A stretch of DNA of 64,000 nucleotides. Origin: JBBDWK01 sp040902885. GTDB lineage: Bacteria > Acidobacteriota > Terriglobia > Bryobacterales > Bryobacteraceae. Of the stretch, positions 53,919 through 63,468 are shown in pieces. A program made the translations under genes and the position numbers. The stretch covers positions 8,589 through 72,588 of the forward strand of contig JBBDWK010000101.1 in NCBI GenBank assembly GCA_040902885.1, written 5' to 3'. The notes under the pieces were generated by a model. The model saw nothing but the letters and a program-made list of their open reading frames with translations, did not search any database and was not told the origin of the DNA. Within the stretch, counting starts at the first letter, position 1, and every line of letters starts with the position of its first letter.

Positions 53919-54924
53919 CCTCGACCGGTTCGACTACCATCTTCCTCGGGAACGCATCGCGGAACGGCCACTGCCCGGAAGGGCGGATTCGCGCATGCTC
54001 GTTCTCCGTCGAGACCGCCAGTGTTGGGAGGACCGCGCGTTCCGCGAATTGCCCTCTTTCCTCGGCCCGGGCGATTGCCTCGCGCTCAACGACTCGCGCG
54101 TCTTCCCCTCACGCCTCTATGGGTATCGCAAGGGCTTCGGCGGCAAAGTGGAAGTCTTCCTCGTGCGGCCGATCGCTCCGGAACGCCGGGAGTGGGAGGC
54201 GCTGGTGCGCCCCGGCCGCAAGATGCGTGTGGGCGAGGTCATCTGTTTCGGCGGCAGGCTGGAGGCGGAGATCGTTTCGCGTAGCGGGCACGGGCAGCGT
54301 GTGCTGCGCTTCTTCGGAGATTCCGATCTCTACGCGGAATTCGAAAAGCTGGGCGACGTGCCGCTGCCGCCGTATCTGAAGCGGCCCGACGATCCCGAGG
54401 ACCGCGAGCGTTACCAGACGGTCTTCGCGCGCGAGCGGGGTTCCGTGGCGGCGCCCACGGCGGGCCTGCACTTCACGCCGGAGATGCTCGAAGCCTGCCG
54501 TACATCCGGCGCGGACATCGCGTACGTGACCCTGCACGTCGGCCTGGGAACGTTCCAGCCGCTGCACGAAGAGCAACTGACGAGCGGACGTCTGCATCCC
54601 GAAACGTATTCCATCGGCAGCGAGAGCCGCGAACGGATTCGAGCGGCGCAACGCCTGATTGCGGTGGGCACCACAAGCGTGCGGACGATAGAAACGGCCG
54701 CGCTCACGGGACGCGAATGCGGCGAGACGGAGCTTCTCATCGCGCCGGGCTTCGAGTTCCGCCGGACCGGCGCGCTGCTTACCAATTTTCATCTGCCGCG
54801 GTCGAGCCTGCTGTTGCTGGCAGCGGCCTTCGCGGGGCGCGATCTGGTGATGCGGGCCTACGAACACGCCGTGAGCAGCCGTTACCGCTTCTATTCGTAT
54901 GGCGATTGCATGCTGATTTTGTAA
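53908..54924 (+). CDS. queA: S-adenosylmethionine:tRNA ribosyltransferase-isomerase
   Basis: 338 residues from TTG 53908. N-terminal FDYHLPRERIAERPLPGRADSR is diagnostic; LALNDSRVFPSRLYG, then VAAPTAGLHFTPE and LHVGLGTFQPL and LLTNFHLPRSSLLLLAAAFAG are the conserved blocks. Transfers and isomerises the ribosyl part of SAM to preQ1 in tRNA, forming epoxyqueuosine. Full length. Last gene of the + strand run that started at nadB. Confidence 0.96.
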   Translation: MTIDLDRFDYHLPRERIAERPLPGRADSRMLVLRRDRQCWEDRAFRELPSFLGPGDCLALNDSRVFPSRLYGYRKGFGGKVEVFLVRPIAPERREWEALVRPGRKMRVGEVICFGGRLEAEIVSRSGHGQRVLRFFGDSDLYAEFEKLGDVPLPPYLKRPDDPEDRERYQTVFARERGSVAAPTAGLHFTPEMLEACRTSGADIAYVTLHVGLGTFQPLHEEQLTSGRLHPETYSIGSESRERIRAAQRLIAVGTTSVRTIETAALTGRECGETELLIAPGFEFRRTGALLTNFHLPRSSLLLLAAAFAGRDLVMRAYEHAVSSRYRFYSYGDCMLIL

Positions 54925-54987
54925 CGATCGCGCTCCCGTTCCGTGCGAATGAATCGGTTCGTCCAGGAAAACAGAGCGCGATTCTCC

Positions 54988-56493
54988 TTACATCTGCTCC
55001 TGTAACATCGAAGCGAGCAACTCTTGCGTCTTCGCCCAAACGCCGCGCCGGCGCCACTCTTCCAATGTGACGCGCTCGCATTGGTGCAGATCTGCTTCAA
55101 ACGTTGTGCGGAGCTTCTGAACGGACGGCGGGTCAAAGAAGCAGACGTTATTTTCCTCATTGTGCGCGAAGGAGCGGTTATCGAAATTCGTCGTTCCAAC
55201 CGTGGCCCAGATGCCATCTACGACCATGATTTTGTGGTGGAGCATCGTGCGATTGTACTCGTAGACTTCCACGCCACCCTCAAGTAACTTCCCGTAGAGT
55301 TGCGTAGCGCTACGGCGCACCAGCTGGTTGTCGTTGTAGATGCCAGCCACCATTATTTTGACATCGACTCCGCGCTTTTTTGCTTCGATAAGGGTGTCGA
55401 TCGCCGCCCGGTCTGGCACGAAGTAGGGATTTGCAATGTAGATCAGCCGTCGCGAGCAGACGATTCCGAAGTAATACATAATGCGCACGGAAGAGGCGCC
55501 CGTCTCGGGAGAGCTCAGAATAGTTTGCAGCTCCACGCTTCCAACCTCCCTCGGAGGCGGGTAGAACTCGAATCCGCTCACCAACTCGCCTGTAGTCTCC
55601 AGCCAGTTCTGCGCAAAGCCGGTTTGCAGCGGGAGCACGGCGGGACCTTCCATTCTGATTTGGATGTCCCGCCAGTGGTCCGGGTCCTGCGCGTGTCCCC
55701 ACCAGTGGTCGGCTATTCCCGCCCCGCCCGTAAAGGCAACGTGGCCATCAATAATCAGCGACTTTCGATGCGTGCGGTTATTGAAGCGTCCGAGCGAGTA
55801 CCACCGGATCGGATTAAACCAGGCAATCTGGCATTCGCCGGCCTTGAGTGTTCGCAGGATATCTTCGCCGATGCCGGAGGATCCGATCGCATCTAGCAAG
55901 AGTTTCACCTTTACGCCCTGACGGCTCTTCTCCGCCAGCGCCTGTGCAAACTTCTGGCCGGTCTCACCCGCCCAGTAAATGTACGCCTCGACTGTGATCG
56001 AATGATTCGCCTCCTCAATTGCCTCCAACATTACCGGATAGAACTCGTCGCCATTGTTGAAGATCTCCAGCCGATTGCCTTTTAAATACGGGACCCCGGT
56101 CGCACCGACGATGCTGCTGCAGAATTCGTCCGAGTTCAACGAGTACTCATGATCCAAGCCATATTGTGGTGCAGACTCCCGCGGGGCGATGAGGTGGGTG
56201 ATGAATGCCATGACACCCGCTCCGATGGCCCATCCCCACCGCTCGAACAAGGCGAGTACTATGCCGAGTAGAGCCCAGAGCCACCATGACCAAAACACTC
56301 GCCGTAGACGGTCACCCAGCGTAGGTGTTCCCTTCGGTTGTCGTTTGCGAGGATCGATGGAAAACTGCCTGCGGAGTCGCCGCGGGATACCCCGAAACTT
56401 GTGTCGAGCGGGCTTACCATCAAGGCTCAGAGGCAAACTATGTTTCTTGGCGCTCTGCCTCATGTCTCGATTAGTCCGAGCGGCACTCCGCAA
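54988..56493 (-). CDS. Cardiolipin synthase / phospholipase D-like protein
   Basis: 501 residues; ATG 56463 (Met11) is an alternative start. A basic N-terminal extension, two transmembrane helices (about 70-105), then two PLD half-sites: THRKSLIIDG with HxKxxxxD and MLHHKIMVVDGIWATVGTTNFDNRSF with the second HxKxxxxD and the downstream GT/NxDNRS. Together they form the active site. Likely makes cardiolipin from phosphatidylglycerol at the inner membrane. A 27-codon membrane protein gene lies 72 bp upstream on the same strand. Confidence 0.93.
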   Translation of the reverse strand: MRSAARTNRDMRQSAKKHSLPLSLDGKPARHKFRGIPRRLRRQFSIDPRKRQPKGTPTLGDRLRRVFWSWWLWALLGIVLALFERWGWAIGAGVMAFITHLIAPRESAPQYGLDHEYSLNSDEFCSSIVGATGVPYLKGNRLEIFNNGDEFYPVMLEAIEEANHSITVEAYIYWAGETGQKFAQALAEKSRQGVKVKLLLDAIGSSGIGEDILRTLKAGECQIAWFNPIRWYSLGRFNNRTHRKSLIIDGHVAFTGGAGIADHWWGHAQDPDHWRDIQIRMEGPAVLPLQTGFAQNWLETTGELVSGFEFYPPPREVGSVELQTILSSPETGASSVRIMYYFGIVCSRRLIYIANPYFVPDRAAIDTLIEAKKRGVDVKIMVAGIYNDNQLVRRSATQLYGKLLEGGVEVYEYNRTMLHHKIMVVDGIWATVGTTNFDNRSFAHNEENNVCFFDPPSVQKLRTTFEADLHQCERVTLEEWRRRGVWAKTQELLASMLQEQM

Positions 56494-56565
56494 CGAGGAC
56501 GCATGTGGCGAGTTCTTTTCCTCCTCGTCCAGTTCTGTGGAACCGCCACCACGAACCTGAGCAGT

Positions 56566-56649
56566 CTAGCAGCCCACTTGATTCAATAAAAACCAAAGCA
56601 AGATCAGGCTGCCGGGGACACCAAGCAGCCAAGCAATACCGTATTTCAT
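56566..56649 (-). CDS. 27-residue predicted membrane miniprotein
   Basis: ATG at 56647-56649, preceded by GGAGGAGG at 8 nt, an unusually strong ribosome-binding site. The peptide is MKYGIAWLLGVPGSLILLW (1-19) then FLLNQVGC: one transmembrane helix with a short polar end and a terminal Cys. A chance frame would not be expected to combine this start signal with a uniformly hydrophobic helix. Just upstream of the cardiolipin synthase-like gene. Function unknown; similar single-helix miniproteins with a WLLGVP start occur in other bacteria, as I recall. Confidence 0.6.
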   Translation of the reverse strand: MKYGIAWLLGVPGSLILLWFLLNQVGC

Positions 56650-56787
56650 GTTTTCCCTCCTCCGCTATACAGCGTCAGTCTCCGACTCCGGAGAGTCTCC
56701 GGACCAAATCGCGCACGCCCCGTTGAAACGGCGCGACAAGAGTACCACCGCTTCGCGCGCACGCAAGACGGCTCCTCGGAAGCTCGA

Positions 56788-57069
56788 TTATCGAAAGGCA
56801 CTCGGTCTCCGTGAGGGCACCGGAAATGAAACTCGTGAACGGCTCGAAGCGGCGTTTCTCGGGATTGCAAGGTGCTCTAGAGCGAACTTCGCGGCATACG
56901 CTCCGATTGTTCCTACGGGAGTGTTGCGGCGGCGAGCTTTGACGGCGCCCTCGTGCCATTCGGCCACAAAACTCTGATGCGGGCCGGCGTGGCCGGCGTA
57001 CCGAACGCAGCGAGCACACGAGTTGCCCGGCTGGTCGGTGTTACAAAGCTGCGTTCTTAAGCTCTCCAT
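56788..57069 (-). CDS. Hypothetical small protein, possibly degenerate
   Basis: 93 codons after a good ribosome-binding site (AAGGGGG). Residues 9-40 have Cys/His at CNTDQPGNSCARC and HAGHAGPHQ-like positions, hinting at a zinc site. From about residue 45 on the sequence becomes Arg/Ser/Pro-rich and looks out of frame, while a second frame (56675-57019) holds a more protein-like C-terminus (FEPFTSFISGALTETECL). It may be a frameshifted small gene. Confidence 0.25.
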   Translation of the reverse strand: MESLRTQLCNTDQPGNSCARCVRYAGHAGPHQSFVAEWHEGAVKARRRNTPVGTIGAYAAKFALEHLAIPRNAASSRSRVSFPVPSRRPSAFR

Positions 57070-57086
57070 ATGCGTCCCCCTTCTAA

Positions 57087-57842
57087 TTACTGCTGCACGG
57101 CTCCAATAGCGAGAACGGCGCGTGCGTCGGCGAAGGCCGAAGGCTCGAGAAGGAGCTGCCGATCGCGATGCTTGATGGTCAGTTCCGTCGTTCCCAGCAG
57201 CGGCGTACTGGAGGTCGTGTCACTTCTCGCTGCGACCCGTGCCCCTTTTCTACCTCTTCGAACTCGCGAATGACCAGCAGTTTTCCTACCCACAGGGAGA
57301 GGCTCGCTGTGGGACGTCCCTCGAGCTTGATCAAGGTGTAGCTCCCAACATCGATCCATGCGCGTCCCTGTAATAAGTACTTGCTGTTCGGCGGGGAAGC
57401 ATCTCCAGTACGTAACAGTTCCGGCCTTTAAGAGTGTCGGTCCCGCGCAACTCGACTTTGAGTTCGCGCTCGTCACTGCGGTTTCGGCGGCCGGGAGGCG
57501 ACTCAGCTGTGCTTCGCCTTCGGGCAGTTTTTTAAAGACCCGTTGATATACGTCCTGCGATCCAATGACGTTTAAGACTTCGTAACTCGTCGCGGCAAGC
57601 TCGCGATGAACCACCCGTACGTCCATCTCTGGTTCTCGTTTAAACCGATCATTTCGAAGCGAATAGTGCCGAATTTCGGTATAGGGCATCGACGGCTCAG
57701 CTGTCTTCGAGGCCTGCTCCACCTTCTGTAGAATCTGCGCTCCCGAGAGTGTAACCGCGTGCTCCGATTCCCCGCCATTGCATGACGGCAAAATGAAAGC
57801 GAGTAGGACCGCCATCTTTAAAACGTGCAAATGATCACTCAC
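57087..57842 (-). pseudogene. Frameshifted lipoprotein of the outer-membrane lipoprotein-sorting-like type
   Basis: An open frame of 251 codons exists, but only its ends look like the family. Start has lipobox LPSC and TEIRHYSLRNDRFKREPEMDV, the acidobacterial lipoprotein-sorting-like pattern. After about 57460 the family sequence moves to another frame (KVELRGTDTLKGRNCYVLEM), after about 57375 to a third (LLQGRAWIDVGSYTLIKLEGRP), and between about 57190 and 57240 it returns (GTTELTIKHRDRQ). Three small indels therefore cancel out in length. The middle of the open frame is nonsense without stop codons because of high GC. Confidence 0.7.
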
Positions 57843-58302
57843 GATGCCTGGCTCTCGTATCCTGCCGCATACCGAGCACGAGCGGAACTGAGCACTTCTG
57901 GTGCCAATTCAGTACTGAAGATGCCGCAGCGAGCGCTCATGTACCGGCGCATACCGACCATACCGCCGTGGCACATCACGCCCTCAGTGCTGATCAGCGT
58001 TGCGATCTATACGCAGAGGTTGCGGACGTACCGAACGCATGGAACGTACCGTGCAACTGATGCGGGCGGTGTCCGGAGATGATAGCCAAGAGTCCGATTC
58101 AGCTAGGCGGACACTGATCCGTCAGCACCGAGTCTGCGCAGTTCGAGTCCATGATGACAGCATCGTCGCTTACCGGGTGACGAAGCTTCTCACGTTCGAT
58201 TTGGCAGATTCCAAACCTACGACAGCATCACTCTGGTCGATCCGAAATCCCTGTAACCGGGAGGGCGGCGCCGGGTTTCTTTTGTGAGGTACTGTATCGG
58301 TT
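57843..58302. other. Intergenic region without a gene
   Basis: About 460 bp between the lipoprotein pseudogene and the amidase. No frame with coding character on either strand. Short imperfect repeats are present (ACGTACCG twice between 58026 and 58050; CGTACCGAACGCA also at 56997-57009). No promoter that I can defend. Confidence 0.4.
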
Positions 58303-59727
58303 ATGCATTCCAGGCGCATGTTCATCGGCGGGCTGGCTGGAAGCGCTGTGCGGGCGCTGCGAGCGGACAATGAAGATCTCTGCTGGCTCACGCTGGAACA
58401 GGCAGGGGAGATGGTCCGCCGGAAGAAGACCTCACCTGTCGAGCTGACACGAGCATGTCTGCACCGCATCGAGAAGCTCAATCCGTCCTTGAATGCCTTC
58501 ATCACTGTGACGGCCGACACAGCCCTCTCGCAGGCAAAGGAGCGCGAAGCGGAACTCAGGGCGGGCCGCCCCCGCGGCCCGCTGCATGGAATCCCGATCG
58601 CGCTGAAAGACCTCATTGACACCGCCGGTGTGCGCACCACCGCAGGCAGTAAGGAATGGGCGGATCGAATTCCCACTAAAGATGCCGAAGTGGTCCGGCG
58701 GCTCAAGGAGGGCGGCGCAATTCTGCTTGGCAAGCTCAATATGGACGAGTTTGCATACAACTACACCGCCGAAACGAGCGCATACGGCCCCAGCCGGAAT
58801 CCGTGGGACCGTCAGCGGTCGCCCGGAGGAAGCTCCGGGGGGTCGGCGGTGGCGGTTGCAGCGGGTATGTGTTTCGCCGCCCTCGGTTCCGATACCGGCG
58901 GATCCATCCGGCTGCCGGCCGCCCTCTGCGGTATCTCCGGCTTCAAACCCACCTATGGCCGCGTAAGCACGCACGGCGTCGCGCCGCTCGCATGGTCGCT
59001 CGATCACCTCGGGCCAATGTGCCGCACCGCGCGTGACGCCGCCTCGATGTTCAGCGCCATGGCGGGTTTGTCTTCGCCCGGTAGACTTGTGGATCGGGAC
59101 ATCAAATCCGTCCGGCTCGGCGTCCCGCGCGCTGTGTTTTACGAGAAGCTGCACCCGGAAGTAGAGAGCACTCTCGTGGAAGCGGTCAGAGCACTGGGCC
59201 GCCTGACCTCCGGAGTGCGCGAGGTGCGGCTTCCGGAGTTACAGCGCTCTTCAGAACTCTCCGAGTTTCCGTTGGCTTATGTCCGCATTATTAGCGCCGA
59301 AGCATACGCCTTTCATGAGGAGACGCTCAAGCGGGAACCAAGCCGGTACGACCCCCGGACGCGAAAGACGATCGAGGCCGGCGCGACGATCACCGCGGCG
59401 GAATACGTCCATGCGCGACGCGAGATGGACCGGCTGCGCGCCGAATCGGCTCGCCTTTTCGAAGAGGCAGACCTGCTTGTAACTCCCGCGGCCCCGGCGC
59501 CTGCATTTGTGCTCGGCGAGCCGGCGGGCTTGATCTTTCTGCGCAACGCGGCGCCCTGGAATCTGTACGGCCTGCCCTCGATCTCAATTCCGTGCGGATT
59601 CACGGCCGGCGGGCTGCCGGTCGGAATGCAAATCACTGGAGCCGCGGGCCGCGACGATCTGGTGCTGTCAGCGGCAGCCGCTTACCAGCGCGTGACAAAC
59701 TGGCACGCCCGGCATCCGTCAATCTAA
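58303..59727 (+). CDS. Amidase signature family protein, Tat-exported
   Basis: 474 residues. Tat signal SRRMFIGGLAG. Ser-cisSer-Lys triad is complete: Lys102 in GIPIALKDLID, Ser177 in SPGGSSGGSA, Ser201 in GSDTGGSIRLPA. C-terminus has GLPSISIPCGF and LPVGMQITG, typical of GatA/amidase-like enzymes. Hydrolyses amide bonds; the export signal and the absence of gatB/gatC rule out the tRNA amidotransferase role. Substrate unknown. Convergent with the ABC permease gene. Confidence 0.93.
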   Translation: MHSRRMFIGGLAGSAVRALRADNEDLCWLTLEQAGEMVRRKKTSPVELTRACLHRIEKLNPSLNAFITVTADTALSQAKEREAELRAGRPRGPLHGIPIALKDLIDTAGVRTTAGSKEWADRIPTKDAEVVRRLKEGGAILLGKLNMDEFAYNYTAETSAYGPSRNPWDRQRSPGGSSGGSAVAVAAGMCFAALGSDTGGSIRLPAALCGISGFKPTYGRVSTHGVAPLAWSLDHLGPMCRTARDAASMFSAMAGLSSPGRLVDRDIKSVRLGVPRAVFYEKLHPEVESTLVEAVRALGRLTSGVREVRLPELQRSSELSEFPLAYVRIISAEAYAFHEETLKREPSRYDPRTRKTIEAGATITAAEYVHARREMDRLRAESARLFEEADLLVTPAAPAPAFVLGEPAGLIFLRNAAPWNLYGLPSISIPCGFTAGGLPVGMQITGAAGRDDLVLSAAAAYQRVTNWHARHPSI

Positions 59728-59741
59728 CGCGACTGCAAACG

Positions 59742-61319
59742 TCACGCCACCAACCCCGGATCGCCCATCGTCATCTCCTGAAGAATCCGCTCCTTACGGC
59801 TCTGCGCTGTGGCTAACGCGGATTGGAACGCGATCCAGTAGACCACCCCAGCCACTACCGCCGCGAAACCGAGCAGCAATACAAACAGGGTGTCGCTGCC
59901 GGCAAACTCGCGGGCCAGATAAGCCATCGCCAGCGGAAACACGACCAGCGGATACACGACGAAAAGAAGAAGCTGGGCTCGCGCCGCGCCCCAGCCACCT
60001 GCTTTTTCATCGTGTATCGGTTTTGGGAATCGTACCGATACCAGGTTGCCCACGGAAATGAGATTTACCGACACGATTACCGTGAACGCCAGAGCTTCCG
60101 CCAGCTTACCCGGGGTCAAGGGGATGCCCAGCAGCCGGCACTCGGCCACTGCGATGCCGGTGAGAAGCAGCATGTAAACCAGGGAGGCCAGGTTCTTCCC
60201 CGCGAGGATCTGGGCCATGGAAACGGGCCACGCGTACCAGGCCTGGACCGCGCCCCGATCAAAGCCGAACGTATTCCAGTACGTGACCTGTCCCAGCAGC
60301 ATCAGCACGTAACTGCACGTGAAGAGGGCGCCGTTTTCGGCTGCCCAGCCCTCCCCATGCCGGCCGGGAAGCGCCAAAGGCCACCAGATGAACAGGCCCA
60401 TCACGAACACAGAACGAAACCGGCGCATGCGGCCGATGAACCGCAGTTCCTTCTCGACAATAGCCGCCAAAGGATCGCGCAAAACAAGAGAAGGAAGCTG
60501 TAAGGCTCGGAGATGCCAGGAAGATTTCGCTGCGTCTTGCCGCGCCGCCGGAGGCTCGAAGCGGAGCGCTTTGAGAAACTGCGTCCAGGAAAATGCCGTT
60601 GCCAGCGCCATCCAGACCGCCGCCACAGCCACGGCAAGCAGCCGATCCGGCCCGAGCGCCAGTTGGACCAGTGCGGTCCAGGGCCAGAACCAGCCTGAGA
60701 TGCGCTCGAAGACGGACGGCCAGCCGGGCAGGTGCTTTTCGGCAAGCGCGAGCAGCGGCGGGGCCATGGCCAGGAGAGTTATCAACCCGATCACCAAGGC
60801 CCGCATCCATCGGGGAGTGAGCAGGCGCTCCAGCAGATTGCGCAGTCCGGCCGCCGTTAAAAGGTTGAAGAGCAGAAACAGCAGCAGCGGAACGGCGACC
60901 CAGGCGCACTCCGCCAGCCGCACTTGCGAATTACGGACCAGGCCCGCAAACACTCCCGCCAGCAGCAGCGGCGCTTCAAGGCCCGTGGCCAGCCGGATCA
61001 GCAAATCCGCCATGAACAGCCGCGCGGTTGAAATCGGATAGACAAGAAGCCGGGCGGGATTCAGCACGCTTCCCGAGGTTGCGGCCATCAGCGGGAGAAA
61101 CTGCCACAAGAGAAGCAGCGCGAACAGCGCAGACATCAGCCCGCGCTCCAGGTCGTGGCGAGTTTCCATCTCCGCAAGCCAGAGATGCAGCGAAAAGGCT
61201 AGCGCCGTCCAAAGCCCGTACCAGAGCGCGAAAAGGAGCGCGCGCAGCAGCACCTGCCGCCCTCCCGCCGAGAGCAGCATCCGTACCTGTGCGCCGAGGA
61301 TGGCGCGGATCACAGCCAC
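59742..61319 (-). CDS. ABC-2-type multidrug/bacteriocin-like permease
   Basis: 525 residues, with about 11-13 hydrophobic helices and a cytoplasmic loop near 270-300. No Walker motifs, so it depends on the upstream ATPase gene, whose 3' end overlaps its start by 10 nt. No transport specificity can be read from sequence. Ends 14 bp from the convergent amidase. Confidence 0.8.
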   Translation of the reverse strand: MAVIRAILGAQVRMLLSAGGRQVLLRALLFALWYGLWTALAFSLHLWLAEMETRHDLERGLMSALFALLLLWQFLPLMAATSGSVLNPARLLVYPISTARLFMADLLIRLATGLEAPLLLAGVFAGLVRNSQVRLAECAWVAVPLLLFLLFNLLTAAGLRNLLERLLTPRWMRALVIGLITLLAMAPPLLALAEKHLPGWPSVFERISGWFWPWTALVQLALGPDRLLAVAVAAVWMALATAFSWTQFLKALRFEPPAARQDAAKSSWHLRALQLPSLVLRDPLAAIVEKELRFIGRMRRFRSVFVMGLFIWWPLALPGRHGEGWAAENGALFTCSYVLMLLGQVTYWNTFGFDRGAVQAWYAWPVSMAQILAGKNLASLVYMLLLTGIAVAECRLLGIPLTPGKLAEALAFTVIVSVNLISVGNLVSVRFPKPIHDEKAGGWGAARAQLLLFVVYPLVVFPLAMAYLAREFAGSDTLFVLLLGFAAVVAGVVYWIAFQSALATAQSRKERILQEMTMGDPGLVA

Positions 61320-62068
61320 TCCGGTTTTCCGAAAGCCCGCTCGCCGCCCACCAGGCGCACGAAAAGATCCTCCAGCGTCTCCTCGCCGCGCCGCAAGTCC
61401 GCCGGACTGCCCTCGGCCACCAGAACCCCGCGATTCACGATCGCTACCCGGTCGCAGAGACGCTCCACCACTTCGAGCACATGTGAGGTGAGAAACACCG
61501 TGCTGCCCTGCCGCACGCGATCGAGAAGAATGTCCTTCATCAGGCGCGCGCCCACCGCGTCCACACCTTCAAACGGCTCGTCCAGCAGGAAGAGCTCCGG
61601 ATTGTGAATCAACGCCGCCGCCATGGAGAGCCGCTTGCGCATGCCCTTCGAGTACTCGCCGGTCTGCCGGCCGCTGTCCTTGGAGAGCTCGAACAGGTCC
61701 AGCAGAGACCGCGCGCGCTCCACCGCCGCTCCGCGCTCCAACCCGTACATGCGGCCGGCAAACTCCAGGAACTCCAGGCCCGTCAGACGATCGAACAGCA
61801 GCGATTCCTCCGGCACAAGGCCAATGCGTTTCTTGATTTCGAGCGCCTGTTCGGGCATCCGCAGTCCGAGCACCTGGATCTCTCCGGAGGCCGGCTCTAT
61901 TAAGCCGGTCAGCATGCGCAATGTGGTGGATTTGCCCGCGCCGTTAGGACCCAGGAATCCGAAGAAGCTGCCCCTGGGAATGGAGAAGCTCAGGCGGTCT
62001 ACCACGGCCCTGCCTCCGTAGATCTTGGTCAGGCCGGAGACGGCAAGGGCCGGCGTGGGGGTTTCCAT
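61310..62068 (-). CDS. ABC transporter ATP-binding protein
   Basis: Start at ATG 62068 (METPTPALAVSGLTKIYGG); the frame to 62131 is upstream of the natural beginning. 252 residues. Walker A GPNGAGKST, Q-loop GLVPEES, signature YSKGMRKRLS (an ABC-2 variant of LSGGQ), Walker B FLLDEPFEGVD and switch His in LTSHVLE. Drives the overlapping permease; exporter of the ABC-2 class. Divergent from the mutarotase-like gene (61 bp between starts). Confidence 0.95.
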   Translation of the reverse strand: METPTPALAVSGLTKIYGGRAVVDRLSFSIPRGSFFGFLGPNGAGKSTTLRMLTGLIEPASGEIQVLGLRMPEQALEIKKRIGLVPEESLLFDRLTGLEFLEFAGRMYGLERGAAVERARSLLDLFELSKDSGRQTGEYSKGMRKRLSMAAALIHNPELFLLDEPFEGVDAVGARLMKDILLDRVRQGSTVFLTSHVLEVVERLCDRVAIVNRGVLVAEGSPADLRRGEETLEDLFVRLVGGERAFGKPEWL

Positions 62069-62129
62069 GCGATCTTTCCATGATAAGGCGCTGACGGCGC
62101 CACAATGTTCGGTGCCATAATATTCAGTC

Positions 62130-63335
62130 ATGTCTTCCCGGAATAATCCGCAATCCAGCCGGCGTTCGTTTGTCCAAGCGCTTGGCGCCGCGCTTCCAGC
62201 GGCCGGCAGTGTCCTTCAGGGCGCGCAAGCCTCCGCTGGCAGGTTCATCGAGAATGTTACGTTTGAAGAGCGGCCCGCCTTGCTGCTCTCGAACGACAAG
62301 CTGCAGTTGACGGTCCTGAAGACCGGCGGCGCAATGGCCGATCTGATCCTGAGCGACGATGCGGAAAAGCTCAGCCCCATGTGGAATCGCACGCGGATGG
62401 AGCGCGAGAGCGGGCAAAAACCATCCCCCGGATTCTCCATCGGTCACTTCGTCTGCGTGGACGGCTTCGGCCCCGTTTCCCAGGAGGAACGCGGCGCGGG
62501 CATGCCTGGCCACGGCGAGGCGCACACGCTGCCCTGGGAGATGCGCTATTCAGGCAAAGAGGGCCGAACCGCCACCGCTTCCTTCACTGTGCGCCTGCCA
62601 CTGGTTCAGGAGACCTTCACGCGCACACTGCGCATGGTGGATGGAGAGAATGTGGTGTACGTAGAAAGCGAGCTCGAGAACCTGCTCGCCTTCGACCGTC
62701 CCGTCTGCTGGGCGGAACATGCGACCATCGGCTCGCCTTTCCTCGAGCCGGGAGTAACCGTGGTCGATATGTCCGCGCGCCGGGCACGCGTCAGGCCGTA
62801 TCCCGCTAAGCCGGGGCCGATGGTGCGCCGGTTGAAATCCGCGGCCGATTTTACGTGGCCCACTGCGCCGGGCGCATCCGGCGGGAAGATAGACCTCCGC
62901 GCCGCGGTTCTGAATGCCATGGGTCACACCACTTGTCTCATGGATCCCTCGCGCAAACAGGTCTTCGTTACCGCGCTGCATCCTGGGAAGGGACTGGTGC
63001 TCGGTTACGTGTTCCATCGCGAAGAGTTTCCGTGGCTTCAGAGCTGGGAGAACTATCCGCCCACGGGCAAACTGGCCCGCGGCCTTGAGTTCTCCACGCA
63101 GCCTTTCGATGTGTCGCGCCGCGAGGCCGTCCAGACCGGCACGATGTTCGACACGCCCACATATCGCTGGCTTCCTGCGAAATCCAAGATCGGTGCGCGC
63201 TTCCTGATGTTTTACGCGCGCACTCCCGAAGGGATGAACCGCGTGGACGACGTGCGCCACGAAGGCGGCCAACTGATCGTGGAGGACCGCAAGGCGCGCA
63301 AGCAGATCACGCTGGCCGCCTCGTTACCGCTGTAA
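62130..63335 (+). CDS. Exported aldose 1-epimerase (galactose mutarotase)-like protein
   Basis: 401 residues. Tat-type signal (SSRRSFVQALGAALPAAG). The body is beta-sheet rich with the galactose-mutarotase-fold features: LQLTVLKTGGAMADLIL, a His in GHGEAHTLPWEM, VCWAEHATIGSPFLE (His-Glu region) and a late SWENYPPTGKLARGLEFSTQP segment. Likely binds a hexose; catalysis is unproven because the catalytic His/Glu pair cannot be aligned with certainty. Divergent from the ABC ATPase. Confidence 0.7.
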   Translation: MSSRNNPQSSRRSFVQALGAALPAAGSVLQGAQASAGRFIENVTFEERPALLLSNDKLQLTVLKTGGAMADLILSDDAEKLSPMWNRTRMERESGQKPSPGFSIGHFVCVDGFGPVSQEERGAGMPGHGEAHTLPWEMRYSGKEGRTATASFTVRLPLVQETFTRTLRMVDGENVVYVESELENLLAFDRPVCWAEHATIGSPFLEPGVTVVDMSARRARVRPYPAKPGPMVRRLKSAADFTWPTAPGASGGKIDLRAAVLNAMGHTTCLMDPSRKQVFVTALHPGKGLVLGYVFHREEFPWLQSWENYPPTGKLARGLEFSTQPFDVSRREAVQTGTMFDTPTYRWLPAKSKIGARFLMFYARTPEGMNRVDDVRHEGGQLIVEDRKARKQITLAASLPL

Positions 63336-63338
63336 ACG

Positions 63339-63367
63339 AGTGTAGTGTCTACGAATTGCCTGGACAA
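63339..63367 (+). repeat. Terminal inverted repeat, left arm
   Basis: Pairs with 63915-63943: 11 perfect outer bp, then 12 of 18. It lies 3 bp after the stop of the mutarotase-like gene. Confidence 0.55.
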
Positions 63368-63391
63368 ATCGAGTCAAGCGGTTCACGCCAA

Positions 63392-63425
63392 AATCTGTGT
63401 TCATCAGCGTTAATCGGTGGCCAAT
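63392..63425 (+). repeat. Nested inverted repeat, left copy
   Basis: Pairs with 63469-63502 in 28 of 34 positions with a 43-nt loop. Contains GTGTTCATCAGCG and ATCGGTGGCCAAT. The right copy contains the GxxExxY start codon, so a transcript crossing both would fold into a long hairpin that hides it. Confidence 0.6.
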
Positions 63426-63468
63426 CATAATAGGACTGAGAGGTATTGGTTTAGGACGGCACATGAAT

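Noticed and set aside
58141..58150. GTTCGAGTCC, like the T-loop of a tRNA
   Set aside because: The flanking bases do not form a 5-bp T-stem, and no acceptor or anticodon arm fits upstream.
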